The position numbers and the translations under genes were made by a program. From assembly GCA_022484805.1 (NCBI GenBank), contig JAKVKP010000002.1:124001-188000 (forward strand): 64,000 bases of DNA. Reading direction: 5' to 3'. Numbering within the stretch: the first letter of the stretch is position 1; every line of letters begins with the position of its first letter. This stretch comes from Streptococcaceae bacterium (GTDB taxonomy: Bacteria; Bacillota; Bacilli; Lactobacillales; Streptococcaceae). Below the pieces are notes generated by a model. The model did not search any database. It was not told the origin of the DNA and saw only the letters and a program-made list of their open reading frames with translations. Of the stretch, positions 47,818-57,044 are shown one piece after another.

Positions 47818-48831
47818 ATGAACGAAAAACTAGTCCAATTCCTACCTAAAGCTGAATTACATTGTCACCTCGATGGTTCAGTCCCTATTAATACCTTAAA
47901 TAAATTAGCACTTAAAACCAAAATCAATCAACAGCAATTAGCTAAGGTTCAGGCTCCAGCAAAATGTCAAAACTTGGCAGAATATCTTGAAAGCTTTGAT
48001 ATTATTTTAAAAATGCTACAAACTACTGAGAACTTAGAAATCGCAACTTTTTCCGTAATCGAAGCGGCTGCACAAGAAAATGTGCGCTATCTTGAATTAC
48101 GCTTTGCGCCTTTACTTCATCTTGACCAAGGTTTGTCAATCAGAGAAGTAATTGAGGCGGTTTGCTCTGGTATCAATAAGGCTCAAAAAACAATTCCTAT
48201 TCATGTAAATCTGCTAATTTGTGCAATGCGGAACCATTCAGAAACAGATAACTTAGCATTACTCAATCAAATTAAAGGCTTGAATGAAAAGAAAATTGTT
48301 GGCTTTGATTTTGCAGGGGATGAAGCTAAAGTGGATAATCAAAAAGTAGCACCTGTCGTTCAAAAAGCAATTAAAAATGGCTTGGAGGTTACCCTTCACT
48401 CTGGCGAATGTGGCTGCAGTCACAATGTTTTAGAAGCCATTCATCTTGGTGCTAAGCGAATTGGTCATGGCGTTGCCATTAAAGACGATACCGAAGCAAT
48501 AGCCATTTGCCGAAAACAAGAAATATTACTTGAACTCTGTCCAACAAGTAATATTCAAACCGATGCAATTCAGAATTGGCAGCATTATCCTCTTCAGCTA
48601 TTCTTAGCAAATAAGATTAAATGCTGTATCAACACTGATAATCGAACAGTCTCAAATACCAATTTGACTCAAGAATTTTTAAAATTAGTGCAGTACTGTG
48701 ATTTAACCATCTCACAAATGGCCGAGCTGACTTTAAACGCTGTGCAATTTTCATTTGCTTCAAATGAATTAAAAATGGAACTGATTAATGAAATTAAACA
48801 GGCTTATCGACCGCACATTAAAGAAATATAA
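47818..48831 (+). CDS. add: Adenosine deaminase
   Basis: 337 residues. Metal-binding AELHCHLDGSVP at the N-terminus, LHSGECG (catalytic Glu region), RIGHGVAI, LELCPTSNIQT and the late NTDNRTVS motif (Asp). Converts adenosine to inosine for purine salvage. AAAGGAG 6 bases before ATG 47818. Confidence 0.95.
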   Translation: MNEKLVQFLPKAELHCHLDGSVPINTLNKLALKTKINQQQLAKVQAPAKCQNLAEYLESFDIILKMLQTTENLEIATFSVIEAAAQENVRYLELRFAPLLHLDQGLSIREVIEAVCSGINKAQKTIPIHVNLLICAMRNHSETDNLALLNQIKGLNEKKIVGFDFAGDEAKVDNQKVAPVVQKAIKNGLEVTLHSGECGCSHNVLEAIHLGAKRIGHGVAIKDDTEAIAICRKQEILLELCPTSNIQTDAIQNWQHYPLQLFLANKIKCCINTDNRTVSNTNLTQEFLKLVQYCDLTISQMAELTLNAVQFSFASNELKMELINEIKQAYRPHIKEI

Positions 48832-48873
48832 CAACAATATGTTATTAATCCTGAAATTTAATTGTTAAATCAC

Positions 48874-48910
48874 AAAAACGCAATTAACCAGCTTGGTTAA
48901 TTGCGTTTTT
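48874..48910. terminator. Bidirectional terminator between add and ftsX
   Basis: Perfect stem AAAAACGCAATTAACC / GGTTAATTGCGTTTTT with a 5-base loop, between convergent genes. Confidence 0.9.
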
Positions 48911-48918
48911 AATATAAA

Positions 48919-49866
48919 TTAAACTTTTAAGAATTTACGCATAGATAATATTGAGCCGAGTGAACCAATTATAACCCCAACCGCGAACATCATAGCAACC
49001 ACAAGTGGCACAAATTCATTTGGCGGAATTAATGATAAATGACTTTGAATCATTTGAGGATTTAGACCTTCATAGACAATGCGGTACAACCAAACCACTA
49101 AAACTGATGGAATAATTGCCCCAAGAATACCAATCCATGCCCCCTCAAGGAAGAACGGCCAACGAATATAGCCATTTTTCGCGCCAACCAAGCGCATAAT
49201 CGAAATTTCTCTTTGGCGAGACAAAATCGTAATTCTGATTGTGTTTGAAATTAAAAACATTGCTACAAATAACAATAAAGCTGTTGCAAAAACACCCCAA
49301 GTTTTAACCGCATTAGCAATACCTAGAACCTTATCCGAATTATCACCACCATAGTCAACCTTGTTGACCATTGCTTTTAATTCATCATTATTGTTAAAGC
49401 GTGCGGCTTTGGCAACTGCTTTAACCTTTTCAGGTGATGTTGCACTCACCTCATAAACATCATATAAGGGATTGGCATCGCCACTAAACAATTGGAAGGA
49501 CGAACCCATGACATCTATAATTTTTTCTAATTGGTCATTTTTGCTAGAAAAAGTAACAGACTCAACATCATCGAGCTTTTCAAGTGCATCCTTTAATTTA
49601 TGGTAATTTGGATTATCAACCTCTTTACCTTCATCATCTTTAATTTTTTCACTATTATCATCAAAACCAACATTAACAAATACAGTCACTGTAACATTAT
49701 TTTCAATATCCGAAGCCAGTTTTGAGGTATTTTGAATAATCGATAAAAATGCGCCAACCAAAATTAAAGTAATTGTTACCGCTGAGGTTGAAGCTAAGGT
49801 CATCCAGCCATTACGCTTTAAACTCTTAAATGATTCAAGTATGTGTCTAAAAATGTTTCTAATCAT
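48919..49866 (-). CDS. ftsX: Cell division protein FtsX
   Basis: 315 residues from ATG 49866, overlapping the ftsE stop by 8 bases; the frame to 49923 lies inside ftsE. Four membrane helices, a large extracellular loop and the motif ILSRQREISIMRLVGAKNGYIRWPFFLEG. With FtsE it controls peptidoglycan hydrolases at the septum. Confidence 0.96.
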   Translation of the reverse strand: MIRNIFRHILESFKSLKRNGWMTLASTSAVTITLILVGAFLSIIQNTSKLASDIENNVTVTVFVNVGFDDNSEKIKDDEGKEVDNPNYHKLKDALEKLDDVESVTFSSKNDQLEKIIDVMGSSFQLFSGDANPLYDVYEVSATSPEKVKAVAKAARFNNNDELKAMVNKVDYGGDNSDKVLGIANAVKTWGVFATALLLFVAMFLISNTIRITILSRQREISIMRLVGAKNGYIRWPFFLEGAWIGILGAIIPSVLVVWLYRIVYEGLNPQMIQSHLSLIPPNEFVPLVVAMMFAVGVIIGSLGSILSMRKFLKV

Positions 49867-50551
49867 CGTAGCCGTATTCCCCTTCCTTTTGGTCTCGAAC
49901 AATTCGGCCATTTTCAATGGCAATTACGCGATGTCGCAATGTGTTCACAATTTGTGAATTATGAGTTGCCATTAAAATCGTCGTACCTTGTAAATTAATC
50001 CGTTCCAAAAGATTCATAATTTCCCATGAATTTTCTGGATCTAAATTACCAGTTGGTTCGTCAGCAATTAAAACCTTTGGTGTATTAACAATTGCACGAG
50101 CAATCGCAACACGTTGCTGCTCACCACCGGAAAGCTCACTTGGAAACATTCTCACCTTATGCTTTAGACCAACTAAATCTAAAACCTCAAGCACACGCTT
50201 CTTAACTTCTCTTGGACGTTTACCGATAACCTGCATCGCATATGCTACGTTTTCATATACCGTTTTTTTAGCCAATAATTTGTAATCTTGAAAGACTACG
50301 CCAACTTCACGTCGTAAATAAGGTACTTCTTTATTTTTTATTTTTGCTAAATTATAGCCTGCAACAGAAACGGTTCCTTTATCGGCTTTTGCCTCCCGAT
50401 AAAGTAAACGGATAAAAGTAGATTTCCCAGCCCCTGAAGGACCAACAACATATGTAAACTCACCTTGTTCGATACTAATTGTGACATTTCTTAAGGCTGT
50501 CGTACCGTTCGCATATTTTTTTTGAACATTATTTAATTCAATAATTCCCAT
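49859..50551 (-). CDS. ftsE: Cell division ATP-binding protein FtsE
   Basis: 230 residues. Walker A GPSGAGKST, signature LSGGEQQRVAIARAI, Walker B VLIADEPTGNLDP and FtsE-specific YVVGPSGAGKSTFIRLLYRE. Works with FtsX. Confidence 0.97.
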   Translation of the reverse strand: MGIIELNNVQKKYANGTTALRNVTISIEQGEFTYVVGPSGAGKSTFIRLLYREAKADKGTVSVAGYNLAKIKNKEVPYLRREVGVVFQDYKLLAKKTVYENVAYAMQVIGKRPREVKKRVLEVLDLVGLKHKVRMFPSELSGGEQQRVAIARAIVNTPKVLIADEPTGNLDPENSWEIMNLLERINLQGTTILMATHNSQIVNTLRHRVIAIENGRIVRDQKEGEYGYDD

Positions 50552-50649
50552 TATTCCTCCTAATCAAGCAATATAGACATACTTCTACTCATTCTAACAT
50601 AATCCAAATATTATTAATTCTCAATCATTTAACGATTTCAAGGCAAAGA

Positions 50650-51760
50650 TTAAATTTTGTTTGCAATTTGCCATTTTAAGTAAGCATCAATAAAATCATC
50701 AAGATTACCGTCCATTACTGCTTGAACGTTACCGACTTCATAATTCGTTCGATGATCCTTAACCATCGAGTAAGGGTGGAAAACATAAGAACGAATCTGA
50801 CTTCCCCAAGCAATATCTAACTGCTCACCTCTCAAATCCGCTGCCTCCGCTGCTTTCTTATCTAATTCTTGTTGGTATAATTTTGCCTTCAGCATTGACA
50901 TCGCTTGATTTCTATTTTGAAATTGCGAACGCTGTGCCTGCGAAGAAACAACAATTCCCGTAGGCATATGCGTAATTCGAATCGCCGAAGAAGTTTTATT
51001 GATATGTTGTCCACCAGCACCGCTTGCACGAAAAACATCTACTTTTAAATCATCTGGGTTAATATCCACTTCAACATCATCATCCAATTCTGGCATTAAA
51101 TCAACAGAAGCAAATGAGGTGTGTCGACGATTTGCTGAATCAAATGGTGAAATTCTAACTAAGCGGTGAACTCCTTTTTCTGAACGCAGGTAACCATATG
51201 CATTATAGCCTTTTATTAATAATGTGACCGATTTGATACCCGCCTCTTCACCAACTTGATAATCCAAGGTTTCTACCGTAAATTGATGTTTTTCAGCCCA
51301 TCTTTGGTACATTCTTAAGAGCATTGATCCCCAATCTTGCGATTCAGTACCTCCTGCCCCCGGATGAATTTCCAAAATGGCATTATTATGATCATACGGC
51401 TCACTCAAAAGCATAGCTAACTCATAATTTTCAATTTCAGTCATCAATTGATTTAAATTCTGAATTAATTCTGCTTCAATTTCAGTATCCGCATCTTCTT
51501 GAAACATATCAAATAAAATAACAACATCTTCAAATTGTTGCTCCAAGGAGCGAAATGAATCATATTGCGCTTTCAAAGCATTGCTTTCATCAATTACTTT
51601 TTGTGCTGCCTGATTATCATTCCAAAAATCACCTTGACTCATTTGATCATCTAGATTGGCAATTTGAGCCTCTAAATCATCTAAGTCAAAGAGACCTCCT
51701 AAAAGACTGAATACTTGCTTCTGACTTCTCAATTGTATTTCTAATTTCTGAGATTTCCAT
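50650..51760 (-). CDS. prfB: Peptide chain release factor 2 (programmed +1 frameshift)
   Basis: The gene starts at ATG 51760 (GGAG 9 bases upstream) and reads 24 codons, MEISEIRN to RRSL, to an in-frame TGA (51686-51688). A +1 slip at CTT-TGA-C enters the long frame at DLDDLE; the product would be 369 residues. GGQ motif in [16 protein letters not shown]. It releases peptides at UGA and UAA. When RF2 is scarce, the UGA is read slowly and frameshifting rises, an autoregulation loop. The uninterrupted frame from 51732 lacks the true N-terminus. Confidence 0.95.
51685..51700 (-). promoter_or_regulatory. RF2 frameshift signal
   Basis: On the minus strand: internal AGGAGG (51695-51700), then TCT, then CTTTGAC. 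This is the classic spacing of 3 bases between the Shine-Dalgarno stimulator and the slip codon. Confidence 0.95.
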
Positions 51761-52058
51761 TATGATTACTCCGTTCAAAATTAATTATCTTCAATCATTT
51801 TATCACAAAACGATGTCGCATTATAGGACAATTTAGGATTGCAATTACTAACCCAAATTTTAATTTACTAAACCAATCAGAAAAAGATTAATTTATCAGA
51901 TCTTTCAGCATAGTGATTAAATAAAATTAAGATTTTTTAATATTTTCAACATTAATTCAAATTTATTGAATTATAATAATATTCATGTTATATTATTAGT
52001 GGAATTTCGTTATCAACAATCCAGTTGCCTTTCGTATCATTAAGAGAGGAGAATGAAT

Positions 52059-52208
52059 ATGACATTCTATAACACAGACTTGCAATATCGGGTGACACTT
52101 AATACAAATTTGAATCTTTTCATTGTTTTTGATCAAAAAAATGAAAATCATTTTGCTACCGGTGTTACGATTGAACAAGCAGTCAATGAATTGAAAAAAT
52201 CTGCATAA
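52059..52208 (+). CDS. Small hypothetical protein, HicB-like fold possible
   Basis: 49 residues from ATG 52059 behind GAGGAG. The pattern of short beta strands then FATGVTIEQAVNELKK recalls HicB-type antitoxins, but it is very short and no HicA-like toxin is adjacent. A terminator follows. Coding status is likely, function unknown. Confidence 0.5.
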   Translation: MTFYNTDLQYRVTLNTNLNLFIVFDQKNENHFATGVTIEQAVNELKKSA

Positions 52209-52244
52209 GGAGTTAAACTCTAATGAACGATTACAGTTCACAAT

Positions 52245-52284
52245 AGGCATCTACTTTCATTAATAATGAGTAGGTGCCTTTTGA
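52245..52284 (+). terminator. Intrinsic terminator after the 49-aa gene
   Basis: AGGCATCTACT (52245-52255) pairs with AGTAGGTGCCT (52269-52279, one G-T pair), followed by TTT. Confidence 0.75.
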
Positions 52285-52316
52285 TTAGAATAGACAACGA
52301 AAAAAGGGAGAAATTT

Positions 52317-52832
52317 ATGAAAATAAGAGCTTTGGAGCGCAGTGATTTACGGTATATTCACGAAATTAACAATCAAAGAGAAACGATGGCTTACTGGTTT
52401 GAAGAGCCCTATGAATCATTAGATGAACTAACCAGCCTCTATGATAAGCATATTCATGATACGCATGAACGTCGCTTTGTCATTGAAATTGATAATCAAT
52501 TCGCGGGAGTTGTTGAACTCATGTGGATTGATTATATCCATCGAAACTGCGAAATCCAAATCGTTGTAATTAAAGATTTTAGAGGTCAAGGGTTAGCGAG
52601 TAAAGCTTTGTTAAAGGGGATTGAATATGCCTTCTCGATATTAAATATGCACAAAGTTTACTTGTATGTTGATACAACAAATGCAGTTGCTGTTCATATT
52701 TATCAAAAAATCGGTTTCGAGATTGAAGGAACTCTAAAAGAGCAATTTTTCGCTAATGGTAAATACAAGGATAGCTTTTTTATGGGATTTTCAAGAAGTC
52801 ATTATGAGGCATTAAGAAATAATAATATATAG
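52317..52832 (+). CDS. speG: Spermidine N1-acetyltransferase
   Basis: 171 residues from ATG 52317 behind AAGGGAG; the frame upstream passes through the terminator. SpeG-specific blocks: YWFEEPYESLDEL, KHIHDTHERRFVIE, YIHRNCEIQIVV and LNMHKVYLYVDTTNAVAVHIYQKIGF. Acetylates polyamines to avoid toxic excess. Flanked by terminators, so a single gene. Confidence 0.9.
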   Translation: MKIRALERSDLRYIHEINNQRETMAYWFEEPYESLDELTSLYDKHIHDTHERRFVIEIDNQFAGVVELMWIDYIHRNCEIQIVVIKDFRGQGLASKALLKGIEYAFSILNMHKVYLYVDTTNAVAVHIYQKIGFEIEGTLKEQFFANGKYKDSFFMGFSRSHYEALRNNNI

Positions 52833-52848
52833 CAATAAATAAAAAACA

Positions 52849-52910
52849 AGTCATTTTGATTTAAGCTCCTCTACCTTGAGTGGCTCAAAATCAAAATGAC
52901 TTGCTTTTTT
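52849..52910 (+). terminator. Intrinsic terminator of speG
   Basis: CAAGTCATTTTGAT (52849-52862) pairs perfectly with ATCAAAATGACTTG (52891-52904), followed by CTTTTTT. Confidence 0.85.
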
Positions 52911-52995
52911 ATTCTAGCTTTGTCGCAGCCAACGAGATTAATGGATCACCTCTAACTTTCTGCCATATCGGCAATTAACAGCTAATTTAGCATTT

Positions 52996-53115
52996 TTAGG
53001 GAGGCTCTCCTCGTGTATTGATTGTATTATTGTAAGATTTCATATATTTTGAAACTGTTTCATTCTGCCAAATCAAGTAGTTCCGATTCTCAAAAAAATA
53101 ACTTGGATTATACAT
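52996..53115 (-). CDS. Possible 39-residue protein
   Basis: Starts at ATG 53115 with a very good GAGGAGG about 9 bases upstream; sequence begins MYNPSYFFENRNYLIWQNE and is not hydrophobic. No family recognised and no clear promoter. The strong ribosome site is the only support. Confidence 0.35.
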   Translation of the reverse strand: MYNPSYFFENRNYLIWQNETVSKYMKSYNNTINTRGEPP

Positions 53116-53417
53116 TGTTAAATCCTCCTCGATTTTTGATATATAAAAACAGCACAGTGAGTCATCTCGTAAAAGACAACAGCTCATGTGCTGAAATTAT
53201 TATTAATTAAATCATCAAAAACTAAAAAACGCAGACGGATTTTGAAGAAATAAACTTGAATTTGTTTCATAACCTTTACAGAAGATAAAACCATCAATTT
53301 AATCATCTCAATCCCACTTTCGTAAAAATCGATTTAAATATTTGTGTAACTGTCTTTATTATAGCACGAACTAATTTTAGCTGACAAATATTATTTAGCA
53401 TCTATCGATATCTATAT

Positions 53418-53445
53418 AAAAAGACTAGGCACTTAGTCCTAGTCT
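53418..53445 (-). terminator. Intrinsic terminator of the LysM protein gene
   Basis: AGACTAGG (53422-53429) / CCTAGTCT (53438-53445), followed by T5 on the minus strand. Confidence 0.8.
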
Positions 53446-53462
53446 AAAAAACTTAATTTTTA

Positions 53463-54002
53463 TTAATACCAACCGTTTGCTAACCAAAAGGCTTGTGCAT
53501 TTTCCCATGAACCATAGCGACTCGCTACATAAGCGTCAGCAACACGTTCTTGATTTTCAACTGAATAATCACCATTTAAATATGATGCTGTTAATTGATA
53601 ACGTCCAATATAGATACCATTTCTAGCGTCATATGAGCCACCAGATTCTTTTTGAGCAATCCATTCTTTCGCACTGCTACTTGTCGCCGTATAGCTAGAA
53701 GCTGTTGACGTAGTGGTTGTTGCTTCGCTTGCAGAAGCTGTCGCTGATTGAACAGTCGCTGTTGTAGCTGCAGCAGTTGATGACGTATCCGCAGTTGCTT
53801 CTGTTTCAATTATTTCTCCAGCAAAGATAAGTGATGGATCTTCGATATTATTTATTTTAACTAAATCATCTACAGAAACACCGTATTTTACAGACAATTC
53901 ACTTAATGTATCGCCTGCTTTAATTTCAACCTGTTCAGCACTTGCAGCCTTACCTAAAAATAGAGTTACTGCTAAAATTCCTAATATTGTTAGTTTTTTC
54001 AT
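53463..54002 (-). CDS. Secreted LysM protein with Apf-like C-terminal domain
   Basis: 179 residues. Signal peptide (KKLTILGILAVTLFLGKAASA) cleaved before EQ; one LysM domain (about 24-67, IKAGDTLSELSVKYGVSVDDL); a Ser/Thr/Ala-rich linker; and a C-terminal domain with EWIAQKESGGSYDARNG and FWLANGWY. This layout is that of the aggregation-promoting/Sep1-type proteins, whose C-terminal fold is transglycosylase-like with Glu in QKESGG. Probably binds and trims peptidoglycan outside the cell. Confidence 0.88.
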   Translation of the reverse strand: MKKLTILGILAVTLFLGKAASAEQVEIKAGDTLSELSVKYGVSVDDLVKINNIEDPSLIFAGEIIETEATADTSSTAAATTATVQSATASASEATTTTSTASSYTATSSSAKEWIAQKESGGSYDARNGIYIGRYQLTASYLNGDYSVENQERVADAYVASRYGSWENAQAFWLANGWY

Positions 54003-54380
54003 TTGTTTTATAAATCCTCCTTATTAACAACATACTCCATATTATAGCGTTACATTTTTACAGAATAATTGAAAAGGGATTAAGGTTTAAATCATAATTA
54101 TTAATAAATGTTTATAATTATTTCAGAAGTATAATAAAAGCGGCCATTTGTAACATTACCAACATCTAAGGCCCACTTTAATAGTTGAAAAATATATTTA
54201 ATCGACTGTTTTTTATGGCATTTTTTTGATAGAAACTACGAAAAAATAAGATATTTGACAGAATAATGAGAAAATAATTACTGATCACATTTTCGAATTT
54301 CTGAATGCTGGGGTATCGTAATTTTCACGCAAAAAAAAAGCAACTATCGTAAGATAGTTACTCTTTAAAATTCAATAAAA
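54003..54380. other. Gene-free stretch between the LysM gene and rplL
   Basis: No ORF with a ribosome site. It should contain the LysM gene promoter near 54005-54060 and has the rplL terminator at the right end. Otherwise plain AT-rich sequence. Confidence 0.5.
54331..54360 (-). terminator. Intrinsic terminator of rplJ-rplL
   Basis: AACTATC (54342-54348) / GATAGTT (54353-54359) with a GTAA loop; a run of nine T follows on the minus strand. Confidence 0.85.
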
Positions 54381-54752
54381 TTACTTAACTGTTACTGAAG
54401 CACCAACTTCTTCTAAAGCAGCTTTTAATGCTTCAGCTTCGTCAGCAGGAATGTTTTCTTTAATTGCATTTGGAGCGCCATCAACTAAAGCTTTAGCTTC
54501 TTTAAGTCCTAAACCAGTTGCTTCACGAACTGCTTTAATTACTTTAACTTTTTGATCGCCAACTGCAGTTAATTCTACAGTAAATTCAGTTTGAGCTTCA
54601 CCAGCAGCAGCGCCAGCGTCAGCAGATGCAGCAGCTACAGGAGCAGCAGCAGACACACCAAATTCTTCTTCGATTGCTTTTACTAAGTCGTTTAATTCTA
54701 AAATAGTAGCTTCTTTTAATTCAGCTACAATGTTTTCAATGTTTAATGCCAT
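54381..54752 (-). CDS. rplL: Ribosomal protein L7/L12
   Basis: 123 residues: N-terminal dimer domain, Ala-rich hinge, and C-terminal [25 protein letters not shown]. Forms the ribosomal stalk that recruits translation factors. Confidence 0.98.
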   Translation of the reverse strand: MALNIENIVAELKEATILELNDLVKAIEEEFGVSAAAPVAAASADAGAAAGEAQTEFTVELTAVGDQKVKVIKAVREATGLGLKEAKALVDGAPNAIKENIPADEAEALKAALEEVGASVTVK

Positions 54753-54799
54753 TGTTAAAATCCTCCATTTTTAGTTTTAGTATTTAAGTTAAGCAGCAA

Positions 54800-55300
54800 T
54801 TATGCCACTTCTTCTTTTGATTCTGCCACTGCGTTGACAGCATAGGCAACGTTTCTGACAGGTGCTTGAAGTACAGATAAAAGCATTGAAAGTAATCCTT
54901 CTCTGCTTGGTAATTTAGCAAGTGCAACGATTTCGTCAATACTTGAAACCTTACCTTCAATTACACCACCTTTAATTTCAAGATTCTTTGCATCTTTTGC
55001 AAAGTCATTTAAAATCTTAGCGGGCGCAACAACATCTTCATTTGAAAAAGCAACGGCAGTTGGTCCAGTAAATACTTCTTCTAAACCTTCTAAACCTTGT
55101 TTTTCAGCAGCACGACGTAAAATAGAATTTTTAATTACTTTAAATTCAACGCCATTATCACGTAATTGTTTACGCAAGTTAGTTACTTCTTCCACTGTTA
55201 AACCACGAGAGTCAACAATAACAGCTGAAACAGCAGCCTCAAATTTTTCAGCAATTTCATCTACGATGACTGCTTTTTTTGCGATTGTAGCTTCACTCAT
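54800..55300 (-). CDS. rplJ: Ribosomal protein L10
   Basis: 166 residues: [24 protein letters not shown] and [11 protein letters not shown]. Stalk base protein and, with L12, repressor of its own operon through the leader. Confidence 0.98.
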   Translation of the reverse strand: MSEATIAKKAVIVDEIAEKFEAAVSAVIVDSRGLTVEEVTNLRKQLRDNGVEFKVIKNSILRRAAEKQGLEGLEEVFTGPTAVAFSNEDVVAPAKILNDFAKDAKNLEIKGGVIEGKVSSIDEIVALAKLPSREGLLSMLLSVLQAPVRNVAYAVNAVAESKEEVA

Positions 55301-55364
55301 TTTTTTTCACCTCCGTCTTATTTTTCAAATATTCTTGATAATTCATCAAAGAATATTTTGTGAA

Positions 55365-55465
55365 ATAAAAAAACTCCACATCTTTAAGACACAGAGAGAC
55401 CATTGATATATTCAACGCCTCGGTAGGAAATTAAGACTTACGTCACCTACTGTCTTAGGTCATAT
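55365..55465 (-). promoter_or_regulatory. L10 leader RNA with attenuator hairpin
   Basis: The minus-strand leader contains GACCTAAGACAGTAGGTGAC (55442-55461) and CCTACCGAGG, conserved blocks of the Firmicutes L10 leader, the binding site for the L10-L12 complex. A hairpin (GACACAGAG region 55389-55397 with CTCCACATC 55374-55382, on the plus strand) followed by T7 looks like the attenuator. Confidence 0.8.
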
Positions 55466-55521
55466 TTTTTTAACCTTCAATAGATTATCATATTTTAAAG
55501 TAAGATACAAGCATTTTATAA

Positions 55522-55560
55522 AAAAAAAAGATTAGCGGATATAAAATCACACTAATCTTG
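55522..55560 (-). terminator. Intrinsic terminator of rplK-rplA
   Basis: AAGATTAG (55529-55536) / CTAATCTT (55552-55559); a long T-run follows on the minus strand. Confidence 0.8.
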
Positions 55561-55571
55561 AATTTAAAACA

Positions 55572-56261
55572 TTAGAAGCTTGCTACGTCTACCTTGATAC
55601 CAGGTCCAAAAGTAGTCGTTACTGTTAAGTTTGTAATATAGATACCTTTAGCAGTTGAAGGTTTTGCTTTTGTAATCACATCATTGATTGTTTTAAAATT
55701 CTCAACAAGTTTTGCTGAATCAAATGAAACCTTACCGATTGGCACATGAACATTACCAGCTTTATCAACACGGTAAGTTACTTTACCAGCTTTTACTTCT
55801 TCGATTGCTTTGGTAACATCCATTGTTACAGTACCAGTTTTAGGGTTAGGCATTAAACCTTTAGGTCCTAAAACACGTCCTAAGCGACCAACAACAGCCA
55901 TCATATCAGGTGTGGCAACCACAACATCAAAATCAAACCAGCCATCATTAATTTTTGCAACTAATTCATCTTCACCGACAAAATCAGCGCCAGCAGCTTC
56001 TGCTTCTTTTGCCTTGTCACCTTTTGCAAAGACTAAAACTTTTTGTGTTTTACCAGTACCATTTGGTAATACAACCGCACCACGGATTTGTTGATCCGCT
56101 TTTTTAGGGTCAATATTTAAGTTATAAGCAACTTCAACAGTTGCATCAAATTTTGCAATATTTGTTTCTTGAGCCAATGCAACAGCTTCTTCTACTGAAT
56201 AAACTTTGCTTGAGTCAACTTTTTTCAAAGCTTCTTGTAAATTTTTGCTTTTCTTAGCCAT
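55572..56261 (-). CDS. rplA: Ribosomal protein L1
   Basis: 229 residues: [35 protein letters not shown] and [11 protein letters not shown]. Binds 23S rRNA at the E-site stalk. Confidence 0.98.
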   Translation of the reverse strand: MAKKSKNLQEALKKVDSSKVYSVEEAVALAQETNIAKFDATVEVAYNLNIDPKKADQQIRGAVVLPNGTGKTQKVLVFAKGDKAKEAEAAGADFVGEDELVAKINDGWFDFDVVVATPDMMAVVGRLGRVLGPKGLMPNPKTGTVTMDVTKAIEEVKAGKVTYRVDKAGNVHVPIGKVSFDSAKLVENFKTINDVITKAKPSTAKGIYITNLTVTTTFGPGIKVDVASF

Positions 56262-56390
56262 TATATTATTTCCTCCTTAAGAATGTGGTCTAACGGTTTT
56301 TCCCTTCCACATGATTTCCCATTTCTGGTAAAATCTACTGCGTGTGGGAATTTACTACTGTTTTAAAAATTAAATCAGTATTAATTCTGA

Positions 56391-56816
56391 TTATTCAGAA
56401 ACAGTGAATCCCATACTGCGTGCAGTACCTTCAATCATGCGCATTGCAGACTCAACGTTTGCAGCGTTTAGATCAGCCATTTTTGCTTCCGCAATTTCTT
56501 GGACTTGTGCTTTAGTCACAGTCGCAACTTTTTTTGTATTTGGTTCGCCAGAACCCTTTTCCACTTTTGCAGCCTTCTTCAATAGAACAGCAGCTGGTGG
56601 TGTTTTTGTAATAAATGTAAATGAGCGATCTTCATAAACAGAAATCACAACTGGAATGATTAAGCCTGCTTGATCAGCAGTACGTGCATTAAATTCCTTA
56701 GTGAATCCCATGATATTGATCCCTGCTTGACCTAATGCTGGACCTACTGGTGGAGCTGGAGTCGCTTTCCCTGCAGGAATTTGTAATTTAACTAATTTTT
56801 CTACTTTTTTTGCCAC
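56391..56816 (-). CDS. rplK: Ribosomal protein L11
   Basis: 141 residues from GTG 56816 with AAGGAGG 9 bases upstream; the frame to 56897 is not used. [20 protein letters not shown] and the C-terminal [11 protein letters not shown] are typical. Part of the GTPase centre, target of thiostrepton. Confidence 0.97.
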   Translation of the reverse strand: MAKKVEKLVKLQIPAGKATPAPPVGPALGQAGINIMGFTKEFNARTADQAGLIIPVVISVYEDRSFTFITKTPPAAVLLKKAAKVEKGSGEPNTKKVATVTKAQVQEIAEAKMADLNAANVESAMRMIEGTARSMGFTVSE

Positions 56817-57044
56817 GGTACAAACCTCCTTAAGTTCCGTGATGTGGTTATATTGGAGCTTATATTTCTCCTCCCACGCCATACATGCAAAACACATGCT
56901 CGTATATCATAGCAGAATTTCATCACTTTTTCAATATAATTTTATTATTTTTGCAAATTTATTGATATGCTTTTTTATCTAAAATGGTCTATAATTATTT
57001 AGTATTAATTTCATTTACTCTGTTTATTATTGAAAGGATTTTAA

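Larger units (their letters stand above)
52833..53462. other. Long intergenic stretch between speG and the LysM gene
   Basis: Contains the speG terminator, the possible 39-residue ORF on the minus strand, and the terminator of the LysM gene at its right end. Bases 53120-53400 are AT-rich and show no convincing feature. Confidence 0.5.

Noticed and set aside
53022-53210. Plus-strand 62-residue frame
   Set aside because: No ribosome site; the opposite strand has a better candidate.
55810-56094. Plus-strand frame inside rplA
   Set aside because: Antisense shadow of a conserved ribosomal protein gene.
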